From contig NZ_CP012602.1 of assembly GCF_001278805.1 (NCBI RefSeq), positions 4,803,501-4,867,500 of the forward strand: 64,000 nt of DNA, read 5' to 3'. The translations under genes and the position numbers were made by a program. Under the pieces are notes generated by a model. It had not been told where the DNA came from and searched no databases. It saw only the letters and a list, made by a program, of their open reading frames with translations. Numbering within the stretch: the first letter of the stretch is position 1; the number at the start of each line of letters is the position of its first letter. Below are positions 1 to 8,058 of this stretch, one piece after another. The DNA is from Bacillus sp. FJAT-18017. Its GTDB lineage: Bacteria; Bacillota; Bacilli; Bacillales; Cytobacillaceae.

Positions 1-42
1 TGGCAGGACTTAAAGGAAAGCATGGAAACACTTTATAATTAG
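1..42 (+). CDS. possible 3' end of an upstream gene (partial)
   Basis: The first frame is open from base 1 and ends at a TAG at 40-42, encoding 13 residues (WQDLKESMETLYN). This could be the C-terminus of a gene that starts outside the window. The fragment is too short to identify, and the reading frame itself is a guess. From 43 to 327 there is no ORF with a plausible ribosome binding site; the segment ends in an AAAGGAAAG Shine-Dalgarno sequence for the gene at 328. Confidence 0.25.
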   Translation, partial: WQDLKESMETLYN

Positions 43-327
43 TTACAGAATAAATATATTGCCGCTTCTCACTAGTACTACTAAGACACTCACCAGTACG
101 ACAACGAAAATTAAGAGCAATACTCAGATTAGTACTAAAAGGACTATATAGAAAGCCCAACACTTTGTTGCTATTCGAGAATTGAGTTTAGCACTTTTCA
201 CCAATCATCTCTGAAATTCACTAGTCCACACACATGTTTAATATGATCTTACCCCCATTTTTCGCACACAAAAAGGACTGCTTGTTTATACTATTATGTA
301 CAACTCTCAAAGAAAGGAAAGATACCG

Positions 328-705
328 ATGACTAAGAAACAACCACCTAAGGATGTCTACGAAGCAATCAGAAATGCCGGTTTCAAAGCAGAAATGCAAA
401 TCAACCAGGCGATTCTGAACAGCTTAAACAATGGCAGGCTCGTCAGCACCGCAGCGACCCTTTCGAAAGCTCATAGAAAGCTCAAGAATCTATTACAACA
501 GCCACAGACCCTTTTTACACAAACCACTACTCATCCATCACATACAGCCAACAAGGACGCCAAACCCACAACAATCAAAACAACCACACAAATTGCATCC
601 ACTCGTAGAAGAAAACGATCCAAGCAATCAAAAGCTGCACTACTCGCACAACTCAACGGATTGCTCGAAAATCAGACAACCCCTGGGAGGAGGCAGCCTC
701 TATGA
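328..705 (+). CDS. small basic protein translationally coupled to PhaC
   Basis: A 125-residue protein of unknown function. It is preceded by AAAGGAAAG with good spacing, and its stop overlaps the phaC start by 4 nt (ATGA), so the two are probably translated together. Residues 1-60 look helical; the remainder is rich in Thr, Gln, Lys and Arg, including a basic run near residue 93. In class III and class IV PHA synthases the catalytic PhaC needs a small partner (PhaE or PhaR) encoded next to it. The position fits such a subunit, but I see no convincing PhaE or PhaR motif. It could equally be a phasin-like or DNA-binding protein. The partner role is inference from context. Confidence 0.6.
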   Translation: MTKKQPPKDVYEAIRNAGFKAEMQINQAILNSLNNGRLVSTAATLSKAHRKLKNLLQQPQTLFTQTTTHPSHTANKDAKPTTIKTTTQIASTRRRKRSKQSKAALLAQLNGLLENQTTPGRRQPL

Positions 706-1739
706 CGAACTGGCCAGAAAAGGAATATAGGCGCTGGAAGAATTTCATCAGCGTCTGGACAACACCCGAACCCGAAGTGGGACTAACTCCAAAAACCGCT
801 GTCTGGAAAAAGAACAAGGCGACACTCTGGTATTACCGTTCCCCCAAGAAACGCTATGCAACTCCTTTGTTTCTAGTCTATTCTCTCGTCAACAAAGCAT
901 TTGTTCTCGATATGGCACCAGGCGGCAGCATGATTGAAAGCTTCACCGAAAATGGCTTTGATGTCTACTTGCTCGAATTCGGATCTCCTGACCACAGCGA
1001 TAAAGATATTACGGTTGATGAATATGTCATCGACTACATCCAGCAGGCCGTTCGTAAGGCACTGCATCACTCCCGAGCGAAGGACATAACCGTCATCGGA
1101 TACTGCCTTGGCGGGACACTCGCGGCCATCTATGCATCCCTCGCCACAGAACCGATCCGAAACCTAATCATCTGCGTTGCCCCTCTAAACTTCGCCGAAC
1201 CACCACTTTATGATAAATGGGTCGACGCCATCAGGAGAGGAGACCTCGATGTAGACGGGCTTCTGAACGCAACCGGTTTCATTTCACCTTCAATGATGAA
1301 ATACGGCATGCGAATGGCAAGCGCTCCCGTCTACTTCAGCCACTATTTGTCGTTATTAAACAAAGCGTACGATAATGAGTATGTTGATCGCTGGCGCCGC
1401 TTCAACAATTGGACAAACGGCCATGTCGGGTTCTCCGGCGCGGCACTAAGGCAGCTGATGAACGACCTTGGCAAGGACAACAAATTTATAAACCGGACAC
1501 TAATAATCAGAGGCCGAAATGCAGACCCAGCCAATATTACTACCAACCTGCTCGTCGTTGCAGGGAGCCAGGACCGGCTCGTTCCCGAAAACATGAGCAG
1601 AGACTTCATCGATTTGGTCTCAAGCAAAGATAAAACCTATACCCTCGTCTCAGGCGGCCACACCACCCTCGCTGTCAAAGGTAAAGGGCTCCCGCAATTC
1701 CTGGAAAATTGGCTCCCCAAGAGGTCCGGGGCAAAGTAG
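702..1739 (+). CDS. phaC: class III/IV polyhydroxyalkanoate synthase PhaC
   Basis: An alpha/beta-hydrolase-fold enzyme that polymerises (R)-3-hydroxyacyl-CoA into polyhydroxyalkanoate at the granule surface. The 345-residue length matches the short class III/IV synthases of about 355 residues. The modified lipase box GYCLGG places the nucleophile at Cys135. The general acid-base pair is probably Asp291 (GSQDRLVPE) and His320 (SGGHTTL); the Cys-Asp-His spacing resembles that of known class III enzymes. The ATG follows GGGAGGAGG and overlaps the upstream small ORF by 4 nt. No phaA or phaB gene is in the window, so monomer supply must be encoded elsewhere. Confidence 0.88.
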   Translation: MTNWPEKEYRRWKNFISVWTTPEPEVGLTPKTAVWKKNKATLWYYRSPKKRYATPLFLVYSLVNKAFVLDMAPGGSMIESFTENGFDVYLLEFGSPDHSDKDITVDEYVIDYIQQAVRKALHHSRAKDITVIGYCLGGTLAAIYASLATEPIRNLIICVAPLNFAEPPLYDKWVDAIRRGDLDVDGLLNATGFISPSMMKYGMRMASAPVYFSHYLSLLNKAYDNEYVDRWRRFNNWTNGHVGFSGAALRQLMNDLGKDNKFINRTLIIRGRNADPANITTNLLVVAGSQDRLVPENMSRDFIDLVSSKDKTYTLVSGGHTTLAVKGKGLPQFLENWLPKRSGAK

Positions 1740-2153
1740 GAACTGTTCACGTCTGCAGGAATAATCCTAAATCAGGGATGGTTCTAATTTACTAGAAAAA
1801 TCAGGGACGATTCTTATCTGTCATAGAACCGTTCTTATGTATTTTTGTAACAAAACTCTAACGAAATTGTAACAAAACTGGCCATCCCAACCTGCCGTCA
1901 ACCCCGATTTTCTTGAAAATTTTGGTTCGCCTGCTAGATTCCGAGAATAGTACCACCCCGGTAAAATTATCCCAGTCTATTACAAAATCCTTTTATACCA
2001 ACTATTTTCCTCAAACTCTTCCACGTGGGTAAAATTACCCATGAACCATTTCTAGATTCTTCCTGAAATATGACAAAAAACCTATGTTACTATAAAGTTG
2101 CTTGCAGGACATATGGCTTACACCAAGCAAATCATACTACAGGAGGAATCCCA
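1740..2153. other. 414-bp intergenic region with short repeats and two dyads
   Basis: No gene is supported here. Near 1769-1836 there are degenerate repeats of the type AAATCAGGGAtGgTTCT, similar in style to dispersed intergenic repeats of Bacillus. Two copies of the dyad GGTAAAATTAyCC lie at 1960-1972 and 2027-2040 (the second is the perfect palindrome GGGTAAAATTACCC). They are about 67 bp apart and lie upstream of the CAP-domain gene, so they could be an operator pair. Confidence 0.45.
2027..2040. promoter_or_regulatory. perfect 14-bp palindrome, possible operator
   Basis: GGGTAAAATTACCC is a perfect palindrome 114 bp before the CAP-protein start. A near copy lies at 1960-1972. The paired arrangement suggests a dimeric repressor site; the binding protein is unknown. 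Confidence 0.3.
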
Positions 2154-2957
2154 ATGATAAACAAGAAAAAGGTAATTCTGTCCTTTGCAGTTGCTTCAGC
2201 TCTTTGGATGAACGGTCAAGCACCAACAAAAACAGAAGCAGCATCGCTTAACCCAACAGTTCAAAAGCATGTATATGTATATAAAAGCAGCAATATTAAC
2301 GATATTAATAAATTGATAGAAGATACGCTAAAGCGCTATGGCTTTACATCTTACCTTAAGCAGGCAGCTCCAGTACCAGCCGCACCTGCTCCAGCAAAAA
2401 AGGCTGAAAAAGCTCCAGCACCTGCAAAGCAGGCTGTAAAAACACCTGCAAAGCCAGCAGCACCTGCTCCAGCAAAGCCTAAAGCAGCACCAGCACCAGC
2501 TAAGGCTCCTGCAAAAGCAGCAGCGCCAGCACCGGTTAAACAGGCTGCTCCGGCTCCTGCTAAGCAGGCATCAAGTGCATTGAGCGCATATGAGCAACAA
2601 GTTGTAACCCTAACTAACCAGGAACGTGCCAAAGCAGGCCTTCCAGCTCTTAAGATCGATGAAAACCTTAGCAAAGTGGCGCGCGAAAAATCACGCGACA
2701 TGGGTGCGAAAAACTATTTTAGCCACACAAGCCCAACATACGGTTCACCATTTGATATGATGAAGCAATTTGGCATTAGCTACCGTACAGCTGGTGAGAA
2801 CATTGCGATGGGACAGAGAACTCCACAAGAAGTTGTCACAGCGTGGATGAACTCTGAAGGCCACCGCAAGAACATTATGAGTGCAGACTTCACACATATC
2901 GGTGTTGGTCATATTGAAAATGGCAACTACTGGACACAAATGTTCATTGGAAAATAA
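2154..2957 (+). CDS. secreted CAP-domain protein (YkwD-like)
   Basis: A 267-residue exported protein. Residues 1-30 form a signal peptide (KKK, hydrophobic core, cleavage near TEAA). A low-complexity Pro/Ala/Lys linker covers about 70-140, and the last 120 residues form a CAP/SCP domain. Visible CAP motifs are TNQERAKAGLPAL, YFSHTSP, AGENIA and EGHRKNIM. Bacterial CAP proteins of this YkwD type are associated with the envelope or spore, but their activity is mostly undefined. I chose ATG 2154 because it follows CAGGAGGAATCCCA and begins the signal peptide; an in-frame extension to 2070 has no ribosome binding site. A hairpin terminator follows directly. Confidence 0.88.
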   Translation: MINKKKVILSFAVASALWMNGQAPTKTEAASLNPTVQKHVYVYKSSNINDINKLIEDTLKRYGFTSYLKQAAPVPAAPAPAKKAEKAPAPAKQAVKTPAKPAAPAPAKPKAAPAPAKAPAKAAAPAPVKQAAPAPAKQASSALSAYEQQVVTLTNQERAKAGLPALKIDENLSKVAREKSRDMGAKNYFSHTSPTYGSPFDMMKQFGISYRTAGENIAMGQRTPQEVVTAWMNSEGHRKNIMSADFTHIGVGHIENGNYWTQMFIGK

Positions 2958-2971
2958 TTATAAAGCAGAGA

Positions 2972-3003
2972 GGCTGTTTCCCACGACGGAAACAGCCATC
3001 TTT
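2972..3003 (+). terminator. terminator of the CAP-protein gene
   Basis: Ten-base-pair stem GGCTGTTTCC / GGAAACAGCC with a short loop, followed by a T-rich stretch, 15 bp after the CAP stop codon. Confidence 0.75.
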
Positions 3004-3113
3004 GTTTACGTTTGAGCCCATTAGCGCAATAAATAGCCAAAAGAAAGAGCCTTTACCTTTCCGGCAAACACTCTGATTATTGTATGTATAATAGATGAAA
3101 ATAATAAAATTGC

Positions 3114-3755
3114 TTACGTATCAATCAGGCCCAATTCCTGCGCTTTCACAACAGCTTCAACTCTAGTTTGTACTCCCAGCTTTTGAAAAAGATGTGTCAG
3201 GCTATATTCCAGAGAGCGCTGGCCAAGAAAAAGCGATTGTGCTATATCCTTGTTCGTCTTGCCGCGAATGAGCTCCTTTAAAATCAATTTTTCTTTGTCA
3301 CTGATGGATACCCTTTCCCTTTTGGTATCCTGCTTATTTGATTGTTTTGCCCCATAATAGATTTCTCTTAATAATGAGGCTGGCATAACTGTTTCCTTAT
3401 TCAATGCACAGCGAATGGCTCTTATGACTTGATCCTTTGAGGCAGTTTTTGAAATATGACCGATTGCTCCGGATTCCATCAATAAGTCAAAATGAGGAAG
3501 AATTTCATAGCCTGAATAAATTAATATATTTGCATCCGGAAGTTTAGCTAAAACTCTTTTACATAATTCAAATCCATCCATTTCTGGCATTTGCAGGTCA
3601 AAAAGCATTACGTCGAACGAAAGCTTATCGACGATCTCCAATGCCTGGGAACACGAGGTTTCAATATGTACCTTCATATCTTTTTCTTTTTCAATGATTA
3701 GTTTAGTTCCCTCACTAACCAGTGGATGATCGTCAACAAGCAATATATGAATCAT
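3114..3755 (-). CDS. ComA-like response regulator (REC-LuxR HTH)
   Basis: A 213-residue NarL/FixJ-type regulator. The receiver domain (1-120) has the acidic pair in VDDHP, the phosphoacceptor Asp in MLFDLQMPEMDG and the conserved Lys in ISKTASK. The LuxR-type HTH is at 148-213. From memory, its HTH (RSLEYSLTHLFQKLGVQTRVEAV) and the YSGYE segment of the receiver resemble ComA of B. subtilis more than DegU. It lies 27 bp downstream of the kinase gene, so the pair forms a two-component system. Targets are unknown; the position beside sigD does not by itself prove a motility role. Confidence 0.85.
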   Translation of the reverse strand: MIHILLVDDHPLVSEGTKLIIEKEKDMKVHIETSCSQALEIVDKLSFDVMLFDLQMPEMDGFELCKRVLAKLPDANILIYSGYEILPHFDLLMESGAIGHISKTASKDQVIRAIRCALNKETVMPASLLREIYYGAKQSNKQDTKRERVSISDKEKLILKELIRGKTNKDIAQSLFLGQRSLEYSLTHLFQKLGVQTRVEAVVKAQELGLIDT

Positions 3756-3782
3756 TCAAACACCTCATACCATTCGCCTCTT

Positions 3783-5786
3783 CTAAACTTTTATGTTCCC
3801 AATCGGAATTGAAATCAACAAGTTGACACCTTTCCCAGGTGAAGAGTACAGTTCAATTTCACCGTTGATACTGTCAACTCTTCTCTTTATACCGGACAAA
3901 CCAATATGGTCAAACGAATCCACCAAATTTTCAAACTTCATACCGACTCCATTATCACTGTAACTGAAGTAAACAGTCCTATCAATACTGGATATGCAAA
4001 ATTCGACCTTTGTCGCATTCGAATGCTTTCTGGCATTTGCCAGCAACTCCTGGGCCACACGATATATCGTAATCATTTCTTCCTCATTTAAATCGTGGTG
4101 CAGCCCAGTATGATCAAACTCAATCACAAATTGGACATCTCTTTCAGTTTGTGAAAACAGAGTTTCGAGAGCTTTGATTAGTCCGACTTCATTTAAAAAT
4201 GGAGGGCGAAGATTGTTGCATGTAACTCGAATTTGACGGATGACATCCAACATGCCTTCCTCTATTGTATAAAGCTCATTTTCTAAATCGGCAGGAAGAT
4301 CCCATTCAGAACGAAGAGATTGAAGTTTTCGGTACCAGAGAATTTGATTTTGTAATACAGAATCATGCAAGTCGGCTGAAAGTCGCGCACGTTCTTTTTC
4401 CGCAAGAAGGAACAATAGCCTCATAATCCACCTTGGAGCCAGCTTATCCTTCGTTTTCCTCTCAAGTTCCTTAATCATCTCTTCAAGTGTATATAGATTT
4501 TCATACAGTACACTGACATATCTCGAAATTGTTTGAAGCCATATTTTTTTATCATAAATGGACGTTGCCGCCTCACTTTTTTCAATGCTTAAAACAATGA
4601 TCCGCTCGTGGATTTCACCAATTTTAATAATCCAGCCCATTTCAAACTCAACGATACTCCCAATCGGCGCAGTTTCATCAAAGTCCTGTAGAACTGCTTC
4701 GTGTAGGTCGGCTGAACCACCTGTACAGCGGTAAAGATTTAGACGATCATCAATCTCCAGGATATGAATGCCCTCGTGAAGGCCTAAAATTTCCTGGAGT
4801 TCAAAAATAAGCCTGGACTCCAAATCTGAGATCTTCATTACTTTTGATAAATCCTTGGAAAAATGATCAAGGCTTTCCTGCAGGATGCGATAATGTTCTT
4901 CACTCTCTTTTAGCTTTTCCTCTGTTTGTTTTACATCGGTAATATCTACAAGAATCCCCATCATCTTGGGAGTATCCCCATTCACCCCTAAGATTGGGGT
5001 GCTTGATAGGTGCAGCCAGCGAACTTCGGTCTTATTTTTAATAATCCGATAATCAAATTTCATAGGATTATGTCCTAAAGCTTTTACCTTTTCCTTCACA
5101 AACTCGATGTCTTCGGGATGAATAATTTCATCACGGAGCAATGCCCGATTTTGGAAAGCCTCTTCGGAATAGCCAAATATATTTTCCATGCCAAGGGAGA
5201 CAACCAGTTCCCCTGTTTTGCTGTCCCGAACCCAGATTGCCGCATCGACATATGCAAGTAAATCTTGGAGCCGTTCTCTTGTCTGAAACAATTCTTGTTC
5301 GATTTGTTTCTTACCTGTCGCATCTCTTGCCGCTATGATTACACAAGATTCTCCCAAATATTGAATAGGCGCAGACGTAATTTCATATTCTATAAGTTTA
5401 GCAGTCCCTGTTTTAACTTTGAACGTGATACTCTTAAGCCTTTCACCGCTAAAAACTCTTTCTATCCGATTATGTACTTCTGATTTAGAAGGAGACAAAA
5501 TAAAATCAAAAACGGATTTACCGACAATCTCATCTGAATTCTGCATACCGAGACCTGTAAGCATTGCCCGATTGGCATAAACTATTCTACTATGACTGTT
5601 TATGATTAAATAAGGATCAGGTAAATGTTCTACAAGCAATGCCGTTTCATCTTTATTTTCTTCAGCCTTCTTCAACGTTTGGCATAGACTTCGATTCTGT
5701 TCTTTCAACTTACCCATAGAAGAAGAGATAACTATAAGCAGAACAATAAGAATACAGATGATTACGATAAACCACATCTCGTTCAC
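3783..5786 (-). CDS. PAS-PAS sensor histidine kinase, ComP-like catalytic part
   Basis: A 667-residue kinase. Residues 5-23 form a single membrane helix, followed by PAS domains at about 45-155 and 170-290 and a less defined region at 300-440. The HisKA_3 dimerisation helix carries phosphoacceptor His474 in SADLHDSVLQNQ. The HATPase domain has its N-box near Asn584 (ANARKHSN) and G1 box DNGVGM at 611-616. The H-box neighbourhood resembles ComP, but the large multi-spanning sensor of ComP is replaced by PAS domains, so the signal is probably cytoplasmic. The start is GTG 5786 behind GAGGAGAG. It is cotranscribed with the downstream response regulator. Confidence 0.87.
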   Translation of the reverse strand: MNEMWFIVIICILIVLLIVISSSMGKLKEQNRSLCQTLKKAEENKDETALLVEHLPDPYLIINSHSRIVYANRAMLTGLGMQNSDEIVGKSVFDFILSPSKSEVHNRIERVFSGERLKSITFKVKTGTAKLIEYEITSAPIQYLGESCVIIAARDATGKKQIEQELFQTRERLQDLLAYVDAAIWVRDSKTGELVVSLGMENIFGYSEEAFQNRALLRDEIIHPEDIEFVKEKVKALGHNPMKFDYRIIKNKTEVRWLHLSSTPILGVNGDTPKMMGILVDITDVKQTEEKLKESEEHYRILQESLDHFSKDLSKVMKISDLESRLIFELQEILGLHEGIHILEIDDRLNLYRCTGGSADLHEAVLQDFDETAPIGSIVEFEMGWIIKIGEIHERIIVLSIEKSEAATSIYDKKIWLQTISRYVSVLYENLYTLEEMIKELERKTKDKLAPRWIMRLLFLLAEKERARLSADLHDSVLQNQILWYRKLQSLRSEWDLPADLENELYTIEEGMLDVIRQIRVTCNNLRPPFLNEVGLIKALETLFSQTERDVQFVIEFDHTGLHHDLNEEEMITIYRVAQELLANARKHSNATKVEFCISSIDRTVYFSYSDNGVGMKFENLVDSFDHIGLSGIKRRVDSINGEIELYSSPGKGVNLLISIPIGNIKV

Positions 5787-5917
5787 TGCCTACCCTCTCC
5801 TCTGTTAATACTATGCTGCAAAACTAAAAATAACAAAATTCGACATCTCAGGTGCAATTATACGACATTTCCACCATTTAACCAAGATGATTAGGGCTTA
5901 AAAAATCTAAATTAAGG

Positions 5918-5945
5918 AAAAATGCCCCCTTTTCGGAGGCATTTT
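5918..5945 (-). terminator. terminator of the main flagellar operon after sigD
   Basis: On the minus strand a stem AATGCCTCC / GGGGGCATT is followed by a T run. It lies 30 bp after the sigD stop and separates the flagellar operon from the two-component genes. Confidence 0.8.
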
Positions 5946-5975
5946 CATAAAATTTATATATATTTACCTAAGAAA

Positions 5976-6779
5976 TCAGATAAATGAATCCATCGAATAT
6001 CCTTTTTCCTGAAAGCTCTTTCTTATACGTAAAATGGCCTGGGAATGCAGCTGGGAAATACGTCCCTTTGTGAGGTCAAGCACTTCTGCTATTTCTACTT
6101 GAGAGAGTCCTTCATAATATAAAAGAGTGATGACCAACCTTTCCTTCTCAGGCATTTTATCTATGCTTACGGCAAGCAGTTTCCTGAACTCGGCCATTTG
6201 CAACTGCATTTCATGGGCAACTGAGTTTTCATCAACGATTTTTTCTAGTCTCGTTTCCTGCTTCCCAGCGCTATCATTTTCCTTTATTTGCTCATTTAAT
6301 GAAAGAAGCATCGTTAAAGACAGGACAGACATCGATTGATCAATTTCCTCAGCCGACACCTGTAAATACTCGCTCAGTTCCTCCTGGCTCGGTGTCCTGA
6401 GTAAAGATTGCTCAAGGTCGCGCATGGCAATATTCATTTTTTTCGCCTTTTCCCTTACACCGCGCGGCACCCAATCCAATTTACGAAGCCCATCCAGCAT
6501 CGCGCCTTTAATTCTCCAAAGTCCATACGTTTCAAAATTATAGCCTTTTTGGTAATCAAATTTTCGAATCGCCTCAATTAGCCCAATATAACCCATTCCC
6601 ATTAAGTCTTCCTTCGGTACAACTCTGTTGGGAATACTGGCACTGATTCGATTAGCCACTTTCTCTACCAAGTACATGTACTTAACAACCAGCTGTTCCT
6701 GGGATAATGAATCCTGCGTATCACGATATGATTTCCAAAGCGAATGATATTGCGCGGCTTCCTTCAAAGCGGATTTCAA
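5976..6779 (-). CDS. sigD: flagellar sigma factor SigD (sigma-28, FliA family)
   Basis: RNA polymerase sigma factor for late flagellar and chemotaxis genes. The 267-residue length is usual for FliA/WhiG sigma factors. Region 2 contains GYIGLIEAIRKFDYQKG and FETYGLWRIKGAMLDGLRKLDW, region 3 follows, and region 4 has LLYYEGLSQVEIAEVLDLTKGRISQL. It is the last gene of the long flagellar operon, as in B. subtilis. Its likely targets in this window are the promoters found before fliS, flgM, flaG, hag, the csrA-like gene and fliD. The anti-sigma factor FlgM is encoded at 28.6 kb. Confidence 0.95.
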   Translation of the reverse strand: MKSALKEAAQYHSLWKSYRDTQDSLSQEQLVVKYMYLVEKVANRISASIPNRVVPKEDLMGMGYIGLIEAIRKFDYQKGYNFETYGLWRIKGAMLDGLRKLDWVPRGVREKAKKMNIAMRDLEQSLLRTPSQEELSEYLQVSAEEIDQSMSVLSLTMLLSLNEQIKENDSAGKQETRLEKIVDENSVAHEMQLQMAEFRKLLAVSIDKMPEKERLVITLLYYEGLSQVEIAEVLDLTKGRISQLHSQAILRIRKSFQEKGYSMDSFI

Positions 6780-6796
6780 TTGTCATCCCCCCTTAT

Positions 6797-7147
6797 CTAT
6801 ATCCCGGAACGAAATGTTCCAGAGGCGTTTTCCGTTTCGAGTTTTTCCTCTTTCCCGTGAAGCAGCTCCAATGGGATTCCAGTGAATGGTTGCTCTTCCT
6901 TGTGTTCTGCGATCTCACCCGGCAAAGGAACACTTTCATTTTCTAAAAGTGTCACTTGCCTCGTTTCCTTTTCTTCAACTTTCAATAAACCTAGGACAAT
7001 CTGAGCAACCCATCCTGCCATGAAGAATAGTAAAAACCCTATTCCTGCCCGTGTCAGCGAAACATGCCACATATTATTCATGTAAGAAAAAAGAAATGAG
7101 GCAGTGAAAGCTACTAAACCCAGCAATATATTTACTCTCCACTTCAT
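6797..7147 (-). CDS. small two-helix membrane protein of the flagellar operon
   Basis: A 116-residue protein with two hydrophobic helices (about 5-24 and 33-55) and an acidic, disordered C-terminal tail of about 60 residues. It sits between flhG and sigD, 11 bp after flhG and 17 bp before sigD. In B. subtilis that interval holds cheB, cheA, cheW, cheC and cheD, and a membrane protein (YlxL/SwrB) follows sigD. A functional link to SwrB is possible from topology and position only; I see no sequence evidence for it. Confidence 0.7.
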   Translation of the reverse strand: MKWRVNILLGLVAFTASFLFSYMNNMWHVSLTRAGIGFLLFFMAGWVAQIVLGLLKVEEKETRQVTLLENESVPLPGEIAEHKEEQPFTGIPLELLHGKEEKLETENASGTFRSGI

Positions 7148-7158
7148 TTTATTGCCCC

Positions 7159-8058
7159 TTAAAATGCCTTGCCCAGCATCATGATTTTTTCAAAAAAGCC
7201 TTTTATCCCTGTTGCAGGTGCCGACGAATTATTTTCTTCTTTCTCAGGGAAATAGGAATGGACGATTTGTTTAATATTTCTCGCGGCTTCACAATTAGGG
7301 AAACTGATCATAAAAGGTGTCTGCTGAAGGACAGATTCCCGGACTTTTCCATCCTCCATAATAAAACCAAGCGTATTCAGCTTTATCTTCAGAAAATGGC
7401 TGGACGCACTTTTAATTGCTCTTGATGTATCAACAGCCTCGCGATAAGATTGGGCTCGGTTCACCACAAGCCGGAATACAGGAACATTTTTCCGGTCGCG
7501 GACAGCAGTTTTCAGCACACCATAAGCATCAGCGATTGATGTCGGCTCGGGAGTTGTCACGAGGATGGTCTCATCTGATGCTAGAATAAAATGAACCAGT
7601 TCCTTTGATAGCCCTGCACCTGTATCAAGCAAAATAAAATCCGCGTAATGTTGCAGCTCTTGAATTTGGCTCCAAAAAAACTCCAGAAATACCTCATCAA
7701 ACTTCAAAAGATCCTTCATTTCAAATCCGCCAGAAATATACTCGATTCCGTCTGTACCTTTTTCAAGGACATCCCAAATATATTTTCGCTGGTAAAGCAC
7801 ATCCACTAAGCTATGCCGAGGAGTAAGCCCCATCAGAATATCAAGGTTGGCAGTTGACAAGTCTAGATCAAGAACAATGACTTTCTTACCTGCAGCCTTT
7901 AAGCCAAGAGCAAAATTAAGAGTGAAGTTTGATTTACCGACACCACCCTTTCCGCTTGTAATCGTGATGACACGCGCGGAATGCTCTGCATGCTGTTCGG
8001 CATTAAAGCGATGCATATATTCTCTTAGACTCTGTGCCTGATCCATCTTCGACTTCAT
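7159..8058 (-). CDS. flhG: flagellar number regulator FlhG (MinD-like ATPase)
   Basis: A ParA/MinD-type ATPase that partners FlhF in placing flagella. The 299 residues include an N-terminal FlhF-activating segment (DQAQSLREYM), the deviant Walker A GKGGVGKS at 36-43 and an aspartate-rich switch (VLDLDLSTANLDIL). The gene overlaps the end of flhF by 56 nt if ATG 8058 is used. A second ATG at 8046 sits 12 nt after the same AGGAG, so the exact start is uncertain. Confidence 0.93.
   Translation of the reverse strand: MKSKMDQAQSLREYMHRFNAEQHAEHSARVITITSGKGGVGKSNFTLNFALGLKAAGKKVIVLDLDLSTANLDILMGLTPRHSLVDVLYQRKYIWDVLEKGTDGIEYISGGFEMKDLLKFDEVFLEFFWSQIQELQHYADFILLDTGAGLSKELVHFILASDETILVTTPEPTSIADAYGVLKTAVRDRKNVPVFRLVVNRAQSYREAVDTSRAIKSASSHFLKIKLNTLGFIMEDGKVRESVLQQTPFMISFPNCEAARNIKQIVHSYFPEKEENNSSAPATGIKGFFEKIMMLGKAF

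Noticed and set aside
431..730. 99-residue ORF overlapping the small gene before phaC
   Set aside because: The frame at 328-705 has a ribosome binding site and couples to phaC by a 4-nt overlap; the alternative runs into phaC without a start signal.
2070..2153. N-terminal extension of the CAP protein
   Set aside because: It would bury the signal peptide behind 28 residues and has no ribosome binding site; ATG 2154 follows AGGAGG.
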